Below are positions 44,657 to 50,758 of a DNA stretch of 50,758 nt, one piece after another. Every line of letters starts with the position of its first letter. Positions within the stretch are counted from its first letter, which is position 1. The stretch covers positions 1 through 50,758 of the forward strand of contig DAHVEJ010000008.1 in the NCBI GenBank assembly GCA_027313145.1. Reading direction: 5' to 3'. Below the pieces are notes generated by a model. It was not told the origin of the DNA, made no database searches, and saw only the letters and a list, made by a program, of their open reading frames with translations. Origin of the DNA: Phycisphaerales bacterium (GTDB taxonomy: Bacteria > Planctomycetota > Phycisphaerae > WQYP01). The position numbers and the translations under genes are program-made.

Positions 44657-45454
44657 TTAACAGCCCACGCCGGAGCTACGACGACGTCTGAGCAGCAATA
44701 GTCCCAAGCAGCCACCGACGGCCAACAACGCCAAGGCATCCGGCTCCGGTACAGGTGCCACAACACCGGCCAGACTAAAGTTGCTTATCGTGCCGGATAC
44801 CATGTCCGAACCAAAGCCTACGCTCGTGATTGTCGGATTAACGGCATAGGCATATGGCGTCGACAGCACCGCGTTGCCGTCGACATACCATTGCGCCGTC
44901 CACTGGGGTCGCGTGGTATTCAACACCACCTCCAAGGAGGCAGGCGACGACGCCCCCCCATTGGGGTCGTACGTGACTGCAGTGAGGGCTGGCCCAGGAG
45001 AATACTCGCCGTTGCTCACCGCCCATTGGAACATCCATGGCCCGGGGTTGATTGCACTGCCATAAAAAGGCTGCGAAGTCTGCGCGGCCTCGGCAAACCC
45101 CAACGCAAGCCACTTACCGGTGCCAGTGGCGACCGGATCCACGGTCGCCGCCAATGTGTATATCTCACCAGTAGCTGGAGCGAATGGGAGGAAAGCGTTC
45201 TGATAGCCACCCGCCGAACTGTACGAGCCGTCCGCGTTCCAGTTCGCCCCTGCACTCCATGTAGCACCGGTGGAATCGGTGGCCGGGCTGGTTCCGTTGA
45301 GCGGCGAACTGGAGCTCCCCGGAAAGCTATCCGAGTAGACGGTCATGGCCCAGGCTGGGACGACAGATAAGCCCAATACGGTGGCCGCCATGCCGACCGT
45401 GCCTGCCACAATAGTACCATGCACATTTAAGAACGAACTAATTTTAGTAAGCAT
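44657..45454 (-). CDS. Secreted PEP-CTERM protein, sugar locus
   Basis: 265 residues. A signal peptide (IVAGTVGMAATVLGLSVVPAWA) precedes a jelly-roll-like beta domain (about 30-235) with SAGGYQNAFLPFAPATGEIYTLA and the Trp-rich GKWLALGFAEAA, as in laminin-G/concanavalin-like binders. It ends in PEP-CTERM form: VPVPEPDALALLAVGG, helix, then RRRR. ATG 45454 has GGAG 7 bases upstream. It starts the minus-strand sugar locus, 95 bases before the pilin-like gene. Function likely glycan binding. Confidence 0.83.
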   Translation of the reverse strand: MLTKISSFLNVHGTIVAGTVGMAATVLGLSVVPAWAMTVYSDSFPGSSSSPLNGTSPATDSTGATWSAGANWNADGSYSSAGGYQNAFLPFAPATGEIYTLAATVDPVATGTGKWLALGFAEAAQTSQPFYGSAINPGPWMFQWAVSNGEYSPGPALTAVTYDPNGGASSPASLEVVLNTTRPQWTAQWYVDGNAVLSTPYAYAVNPTITSVGFGSDMVSGTISNFSLAGVVAPVPEPDALALLAVGGCLGLLLLRRRRSSGVGC

Positions 45455-45880
45455 AATAAAACTCCGAAACAAAACTACTTTACTTTCTCCTCCAGCCAGC
45501 CGCACGGCTGGCGAACATGGAGTCGAAACACTACAGGAGAAACCGAACCGGCCCATCGGGCCGAACCACCGGAAAGCTTATGATCTCCAACCTCCTTTCC
45601 ACCTCCAAGTCATAACCATCTCCAAAACTGAAAACCGATCCATAATGCGTTTGCGAGTACCCAACCTTATAAACTGCCGATTCCACAAGGCCGCAGAACA
45701 AAATCCAGCTCCTTGTCACCGCTCTGCAATCTGATTCTCAAAGCGATCTTTGTAATCCATACTGCACGCGGCGACCGTTGACACAAACTTTTCGTGAAGG
45801 GGGCCGCAGCGAAAACTGTGCCATTTATCGCCCCGAGCACCACACATTTTCAAAGCATACACCCTTCCAGAAGCCAATAC
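45455..45880. other. Leader/promoter region of the sugar locus
   Basis: About 430 bases without a gene. Two hairpins lie in the leader: GCCAGCCG-CA-CGGCTGGC near 45495-45512 and CGGCCC-ATC-GGGCCG near 45550-45564. No copy of the XylR operator repeat is here. Confidence 0.4.
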
Positions 45881-46178
45881 TAGTGCTTAATTGCATAAAT
45901 TAACGATAGTATTTCTAAGTTGTGCCCCCTTCACTTCTCGTTTCCGCCATTTGAACGGCTTGGCATTCTGGCTGTATGCGGCAATGAACGCCTCAATGGC
46001 CAGACGTAATTCCTCGGTGCTGGTGGTACTTAAACCCCGCAGTGCTTTGCGGGATAATATCCCAAACCATATTTCCACTTGGTTTAGCCAACTGGCGGAG
46101 GTGGGCGTGTAATGGTACCGAACATTGGGATGTCTCAACAGCCAAACGTCGCATTTTTTGTGCGCGCAGTAGTTATCC
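45881..46178 (-). mobile_element. IS630-family 3' fragment with terminal inverted repeat
   Basis: The right end begins TAGTGCTTAATTGC at 45881 and is followed by the last part of an IS630 transposase (stop 45887). The coding part reads LDNYCAHKKCDVWL, HYTPTSASWLNQVEIWFG and QNAKPFKWRKREVKG, the C-terminal DDE region including the last Glu. The 5' two-thirds is missing; at about 46178 it joins ISKra4-like DNA. It is therefore inactive. Confidence 0.8.
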
Positions 46179-46434
46179 AACGCGTCCGCTGCGACCCACA
46201 GTGCGGACAACACCCCGCCTCCTTCAGTTCCGCCACTTCAGTCAGTCGAGCACGCTCCTCCAACAGTACTGGTATCAACGCGGCCTTGAACGCCTGCACT
46301 TGCAACTCGAAATCCCGAAAGGTATTGCCCTGTAACCGCTGATTTTCATCCGCCGGAATCATTCGCTCCAGGGCATCGTGAAATATCTTCCCAATCCTCT
46401 CCAGAGCTTCTTGACGCGTGGTGGTTGCCGCCAT
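46179..46434 (-). pseudogene. Truncated ISKra4-like transposase, 5' part
   Basis: It starts at ATG 46434 with AAGGAGGA 6 bases upstream, a perfect ribosome site. About 84 residues survive: RQEALERIGKIFHDALERM through the zinc-like CCPHCGSQRTRW, the N-terminal zinc-ribbon of ISKra4-type transposases. The gene then runs into the IS630 fragment, so it is cut and lacks its DDE domain. The junction lies within a few bases of 46178. Confidence 0.75.
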
Positions 46435-47007
46435 GATTGTTCCTCCTTGAAAACTTGACATTAATCCCAAACCACGTCCTGTGGATTGGTACCTTTCTAT
46501 TTTACACACATTCACCCTTTGGCAGAAACTGTCACAGGCTCTCGTCATGACGTCATGACTAAATGCGGCGCAAGGGGTTGCAGGGGCGGGGAAAGTCGCG
46601 TATAGTTTTGGTTCCAGTCGGCGTATGCTGATGGGAATCTGTTGCCTCGCGAGGTACCGGTGTGCACAGTTGCCAGGCGTTGGTCGCGATGGGAAATAAG
46701 GGGTTTTCGCTGTTTTAATATCACAATTCAGTTCGCCGCGTGTCAATCCAGGCATGCTGAGCTGAAAAAGCCATGAAACGCTTTCCGGAGAAACCGGGGC
46801 GTTGTGATCCTTGGGCTTGGTGATCGTGAGACTTCCGAAAATAACGGACGGCCGCAGCGGCCAGGACTTCCCTTCCATCTCCACCATGTTCGGCGCAATA
46901 ACACACGGCTTGGCGGCCGGATGAGTTAGTATTGAAAACGCGTCAGGCGGTTGTTTGGTCATTTGGGCCGAAAGTCGTGCCTGATGAGATTTTACGCGGA
47001 GAATATC
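46435..47007. other. IS leader and unassigned DNA before tig
   Basis: About 570 bases. The left part, to perhaps 46565, is the upstream end of the ISKra4-like element, including GTCATGACGTCATGAC near 46541-46556. The rest has a minus-strand open frame with no recognised family, probably chance. The promoter of tig is expected near 46900-46990 but not clear. Confidence 0.35.
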
Positions 47008-48453
47008 ATGGAAGACACAATCCAAAGCAGCACCGAGATCGCCACACAGGGCGAAGGTCTGGAAATTCAAATCGAAGAATCCAGCAGTGTGCTACGCAAA
47101 ATTAATATCGGCATTCCGGAATCGCGGATCAAAAGTAAATATGACACGGTTCTGAAAACCCTGGTGAAAGACGCGGCGCTGCCGGGATTTCGCAAAGGGC
47201 GCGTTCCCCGCCGGTTGCTGGAAAAGCGGTTCAAGACGGATATTTCCAATGATGTCCGCTCACAGGTTGTCTCTGAGGCGCTCTCCGAGGCCATTGAGAA
47301 CAACAATCTTCAGCCGTTAAGCGAACCAAAATTTGAGCCGGCCCAACCGGAAGTCCCGGAAACGGGACCCATGAAATTTTCGGTGGCCTTTGAAGTGCTG
47401 CCGGAATTCGCCTTGCCGGATCTTTCAACATTTGAACTCAAAAAGCCCGCCCTGGTAGTCACCGAGGAGCGCATCAATCTGGCCAAGGAACATTTACGCG
47501 GTAATCTGGCGGAATTGCAGGACGTGCCGGAAATCAGCGATCCGGAAGATCATATTGATACCGATGCGCAAATTCTGGATCAATCCGGCACGCTCATTGA
47601 GGCGTTCCCGCACCGGCATGTTCACTTCACGCCGGAATACAGCATTGGGGATATTCAGATCACCGGGTTTGACGGCCACCTGCGCGGGGCCAAAGCCGGT
47701 AGCACGGTGCGCATAGACGTGACCCTGCCGGATACTTTTAAGCGCGAGGATCTGCGCGGTCAGAAGGCGACAGTGGAACTTAAGATCACCAAAATCCAGC
47801 GGCGGGTGAAGCCGGAACTTACGGAAGAGCTTGCCAAAGCCAATGGGTTTGACGGTCTTAAAGACCTTAATGATTCGCTGCAGCGCGCGATTGAGGAGCG
47901 TTTGAAGAGTGAAGGCGCTCGGCTCCTGCGGGAGCAGGCCGCCGAGAAACTTCGTGAAGTCATTCAAATCGAGGTTCCATCCTCACTGGTCGCCCGGGCG
48001 ACCGGGCAACTGGCGCAAAGCGTCATGCAGCAGGCGGCACAAGCCGGGCAACAGCCGGAATTGACTGCGGAAATGGTGGAACGGATGCGTGCCGCGTCTG
48101 AGCCGCGCGCAAAACTGGACGCAATTGTCATGCGATTGGCTGACAAATTCGGGCTTGAGGTGCAAAACGAAGAAATCAACGCGGAAGTCGCGGCCATTGC
48201 GGACATGAACGGTATGCGTCCGGAACTGCTGTTAAGCCGCATGAACAAAGCCGGACAGTTGGAATCGGTTCGTGCGGATCTGCTGCAGCGCAAAGTGCTG
48301 GATCGTATTGCTGAACAGTGCAAGATCATTGAAATTGATGAAGCACAATGGAAGCACGAGCAGGATGAACTGCGGGCTTCCATGGCGGCCCAGCAGGCTG
48401 CGGCACTTCCGCAGCAACCATCGTCCGGTGAACCCGCGGCTCCGCAGGCTTAA
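47008..48453 (+). CDS. tig: Trigger factor chaperone
   Basis: 481 residues. A ribosome-binding domain (signature LPGFRKGRVPRRLLEKRF, about residues 58-75) is followed by a PPIase-like domain and a long helical C-terminal arm region. Trigger factor meets nascent chains at the ribosome exit and helps them fold. The PPIase core (DGHLRGAKAG, FTPEYSIGD) is recognisable though divergent. The C-terminal tail is rich in Gln, Ala and Pro. ATG 47008 has GGAGA 6 bases upstream. It stands between an IS scar and a glycosyltransferase gene; clpP is not in the window. Confidence 0.93.
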   Translation: MEDTIQSSTEIATQGEGLEIQIEESSSVLRKINIGIPESRIKSKYDTVLKTLVKDAALPGFRKGRVPRRLLEKRFKTDISNDVRSQVVSEALSEAIENNNLQPLSEPKFEPAQPEVPETGPMKFSVAFEVLPEFALPDLSTFELKKPALVVTEERINLAKEHLRGNLAELQDVPEISDPEDHIDTDAQILDQSGTLIEAFPHRHVHFTPEYSIGDIQITGFDGHLRGAKAGSTVRIDVTLPDTFKREDLRGQKATVELKITKIQRRVKPELTEELAKANGFDGLKDLNDSLQRAIEERLKSEGARLLREQAAEKLREVIQIEVPSSLVARATGQLAQSVMQQAAQAGQQPELTAEMVERMRAASEPRAKLDAIVMRLADKFGLEVQNEEINAEVAAIADMNGMRPELLLSRMNKAGQLESVRADLLQRKVLDRIAEQCKIIEIDEAQWKHEQDELRASMAAQQAAALPQQPSSGEPAAPQA

Positions 48454-48514
48454 GCGCTGCGGCAAGCGGCTTACGGACTTGGCCGGCTTGTAGCGTTACA
48501 CAGCGGGGTGAAGT

Positions 48515-50002
48515 GTGTCATCAGTTGACTCTACCGCAGCATCCCCCACCGACGTGGCAGGGTCCATGCCGCCGGATGTGCAGCATCGCCTGGCCTTGCG
48601 CCAATACCGCCAGAAGTATCATCCGCAACTGGCGATAAGCCACAGGAAAAATCGCTATTACCACCAAACCATCTATGACCTGATAGCGCACCAGGTTTTA
48701 CCGGGTTCCAGTGTGTTGGAAATCGGATGCGGCTGCGGCGAATTGCTGGCGGCACTGTCACCGACACTGGGTGTGGGGGTGGATATTGACTCGGTAGCCG
48801 TGGAGATGGCACGTTCAAACTATCCGCATTTCACCTTTCATGAAGCAGCGGTGGAGGACATGGGCGCTTTAGATCTTCCGCGGTTTGACTACGTGATTTG
48901 TAATGGCGTGTTGCAGGAAATTTATGATCTGCACACGGTGCTCCATGCCATCAGGCAGGTATGCCATGATCGGACGCGGATTATTTTTTGCACATGCAGC
49001 CGGCTCTGGACACCCGTGCTGCGGACGGCCGAAATGCTGGGGCGCAAATTCACCACGCCCGATGAAAGCTGGTTGCCGCGGGATGAATTGGAGAATCTTC
49101 TGGCGCAGGGCGGGATGCAGGTGGTGCGGCAAACCCCGGCGATTATCGCTCCGTTGGGTGTCCCTCTTTTAAGTAATTTTCTCAATCGCTGGGTGGCGCC
49201 GCTGCCGGGCTTACGGCACCTGGACTTATCTCTGTTGACCATCGCCCGTCCGCTGGATCATTGGCCTCCGGTGGGCAGGCCCGCCTCCGTCACGGTGGTT
49301 GTTCCAGTTAGAAATGAATCCGGAAATATTGCATCCCTGCTGCAGCGCATCCCCATAATGGCGGATTTGCAGGAGCTGATTTTTGTGGAAGGCAACAGTA
49401 CCGATGATACCTGGGAAGCGGTGCAGCAGGCGGTCAAGGCGTACAACGGGCCGATGAAGCTTTTGGCCGTCAGGCAAACCGGACGCGGCAAGGGAGATGC
49501 TGTGCGGATGGGTTTTTCCGTGGCCACGGGCGAAATACTGGTGATTCTCGACGGTGATTTATCGGTGCCGCCGGAAGAATTGCCGCGGTTTGTTGATGCT
49601 GTCCATCAGAATACATGCGAATTTGCCAACGGATCGCGGCTGGTTTATCCCATGGAAGATCAGGCGATGCAATTTTTGAATATGATCGCCAATAAATCAT
49701 TCGGAATGCTCTTTACGTATCTGCTGGGCCAGCGTTTGCGTGATACGCTTTGTGGAACCAAAGTTCTGCGGCGGTCGGATTATCTGCGCATTGCGGCTAA
49801 CCGGGGGTACTTCGGCGATTTTGATCCCTTTGGTGATTTTGATCTGCTTTTTGGCGCTGCGCGGTTGAATCTCAAAATCATGGACATTCCCGTGCATTAC
49901 AAACAGCGCACCTATGGGCAAACCAATATCTCGCGATTTCGGCACGGATTGCTGCTTTTTAAGATGTGCGGCGTGGCGGCAAAGAAAATGACCTTCATTT
50001 GA
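48515..50002 (+). CDS. SAM methyltransferase-glycosyltransferase family 2 fusion
   Basis: 495 residues. Residues ~50-200 form a class I methyltransferase (VLEIGCGCGELLAAL motif I, then VGVDIDSVAVEMAR). Residues ~255-490 are a GT2 domain resembling dolichyl-phosphate mannosyltransferase: VTVVVPVRNESGNIASLLQR, EGNSTDDTWE, ILDGDLSVPPEEL, and FDPFGDFDLLFGAARL. There is no membrane anchor. The GTG start at 48515 follows GGGG by 6 bases. It probably modifies a lipid carrier or cell-surface glycan. Sixty-one bases separate it from tig. Confidence 0.85.
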   Translation: MSSVDSTAASPTDVAGSMPPDVQHRLALRQYRQKYHPQLAISHRKNRYYHQTIYDLIAHQVLPGSSVLEIGCGCGELLAALSPTLGVGVDIDSVAVEMARSNYPHFTFHEAAVEDMGALDLPRFDYVICNGVLQEIYDLHTVLHAIRQVCHDRTRIIFCTCSRLWTPVLRTAEMLGRKFTTPDESWLPRDELENLLAQGGMQVVRQTPAIIAPLGVPLLSNFLNRWVAPLPGLRHLDLSLLTIARPLDHWPPVGRPASVTVVVPVRNESGNIASLLQRIPIMADLQELIFVEGNSTDDTWEAVQQAVKAYNGPMKLLAVRQTGRGKGDAVRMGFSVATGEILVILDGDLSVPPEELPRFVDAVHQNTCEFANGSRLVYPMEDQAMQFLNMIANKSFGMLFTYLLGQRLRDTLCGTKVLRRSDYLRIAANRGYFGDFDPFGDFDLLFGAARLNLKIMDIPVHYKQRTYGQTNISRFRHGLLLFKMCGVAAKKMTFI

Positions 50003-50058
50003 CGCGCCGAAAAACTTCGGGCAGTATATTGACGCGGTTCAATACAGGAGTATGGAAG

Positions 50059-50758
50059 ATGTTCAGAACGGTTACGTTATTAGGGTGGTCTTGCCTTCTA
50101 GTTATTGCGGCTCTGACGGCACCTGTAGCTGCCGCCGGCAACGGTACGGTCGGCCCCGGCGTGCCGCCGTTTACGGTACGCCCCGGCTATCGTGTCACCC
50201 TGGTAGCCAAAGGAATTGCCAATTGTCGCTTCCTGCAATTTGACGGTCATGGCCGCCTGTTTGTCAGCGAACCCGGACCGGGCAAGATACTTATTTTAAG
50301 CGGTGAGAACAGCCAGGGGCAATACACGGTTACGCACACGTTTCTCACCGGCTATCGTCTGGTGCAGGCGATGGTGTATCGCCATGGATGGCTTTGGTTT
50401 GCCACCAGCGCGGGAGTCTATAAAACACGGGACAACGGAACACAAAACAAGGCCGGAAAAATAACCACACTCTTAAGCGGCTTGCCGCACGGTGGTGCCC
50501 ATTGGTTCCGCAGCCTGCTGGTGACCGGCAAGCATTTCTACACCAGCGTGGGAGATCAGAGCAATATTGATCCGTGGCATCATGCCGCGGATATTATGAA
50601 AACGGATCGTGAAAAAATCTGGCGGTACAACCTTGATGGATCAGGTAAAACGCTCTGGTGCACGGGCATCCGTAATACGGAAAAGCTTTTATTCCGCCCC
50701 GGCACGCACCAGTTGTGGGGCTGCGATGAAGGCAGTGATCAGTTCGGCCACCCGCTGG
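50059..50758 (+). CDS. Secreted sorbosone/glucose-dehydrogenase-like propeller, 5' part
   Basis: About 233 residues before the window ends. A signal peptide (TLLGWSCLLVIAALTAPVAAA) is followed by a propeller start: FTVRPGYRVTLVAKGI, then GHGRLFVSEPGPGKILIL, and SVGDQSNIDPWH with EKIWRYNLDGSGK. These are the wording of PQQ-type L-sorbosone/glucose dehydrogenase relatives. ATG 50059 is preceded by AGGAG at 50045-50049. An ATG at 50052 opens a short frame only. The family is clear; cofactor and substrate are not. Confidence 0.8.
   Translation, partial: MFRTVTLLGWSCLLVIAALTAPVAAAGNGTVGPGVPPFTVRPGYRVTLVAKGIANCRFLQFDGHGRLFVSEPGPGKILILSGENSQGQYTVTHTFLTGYRLVQAMVYRHGWLWFATSAGVYKTRDNGTQNKAGKITTLLSGLPHGGAHWFRSLLVTGKHFYTSVGDQSNIDPWHHAADIMKTDREKIWRYNLDGSGKTLWCTGIRNTEKLLFRPGTHQLWGCDEGSDQFGHPL

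Noticed and set aside
46445-47070. Minus-strand frame upstream of the ISKra4-like ATG
   Set aside because: Only the part after 46434 resembles a transposase. The upstream part overlaps the tig start and has no ribosome site, so it is probably chance.
1-50758. CRISPR arrays, prophage structural genes or a biosynthetic gene cluster
   Set aside because: I saw no regularly spaced repeats with unique spacers, no capsid or tail genes, and no polyketide or peptide synthetase modules.

Overview
The window looks like chromosomal DNA from a planctomycete-type bacterium, most likely a Phycisphaerae relative. The signs are two secreted PEP-CTERM proteins in a sugar locus plus a third with dockerin-like calcium repeats, two pilin-like pseudopilins with the GFTL(I/V)ELLVV leader, YVTN/NHL-type propellers, a large LptD, and a family of small membrane or lipoproteins. 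Taxonomy is inferred from gene style only, because no rRNA is present.

Layout. Positions 1-3192 (minus) hold an MFS transporter cut by the window edge, behind a propeller/phosphoesterase. Positions 3607-9993 are surface proteins: a giant PEP-CTERM/dockerin protein (minus), then a small membrane protein, a pilin-like protein and a six-blade propeller (plus). Positions 10062-14637 (minus) are a very tightly packed seven-gene operon. In transcription order it encodes a NifX-like protein with a His-rich tail, a PaaI-type thioesterase, a metallo-beta-lactamase fold hydrolase, a Thi4-like thiazole synthase with Pro at the sulfur-donor position, a DUF89 phosphatase, a 77-residue protein and an EboB-like TatD hydrolase. 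I do not recognise this combination, and it is the best candidate here for an undescribed pathway. Positions 15224-17447 (plus) hold a membrane coiled-coil protein with a BRCT-like domain, followed by trpA. Positions 17548-19408 (minus) are queC-queE-queF for 7-deazaguanine (queuosine precursor) synthesis.

Positions 19425-34017 (all minus) are a lipoprotein, a membrane PAS-GGDEF-EAL protein, an HpnN-like RND exporter behind an HpnO-like class III aminotransferase, and an envelope cluster of lptD, an outer-membrane barrel protein and an M48 membrane protease. Positions 34148-34616 carry tRNA-Asn, a broken second tRNA-Asn copy filled with palindromes, tRNA-Phe and tRNA-Cys. A small integrative element sits in the 3' end of tRNA-Cys (integrase, AlpA-like excisionase, one unknown gene), and a 99-bp MITE lies inside it.

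Positions 37199-45454 (minus) are a sugar-use locus: a XylR/AraC-type regulator with a tandem-repeat operator, two PEP-CTERM proteins, a GH39-like and a GH43-like glycosidase, and a pilin-like protein. It ends against a scar made of a truncated ISKra4-like transposase joined to an IS630 tail. The IS630 end matches the MITE in the integrative element, so the two are related. Positions 47008-50758 (plus) return to core genes: trigger factor, a methyltransferase-glycosyltransferase fusion, and the start of a secreted sorbosone-dehydrogenase-like propeller that runs off the edge.
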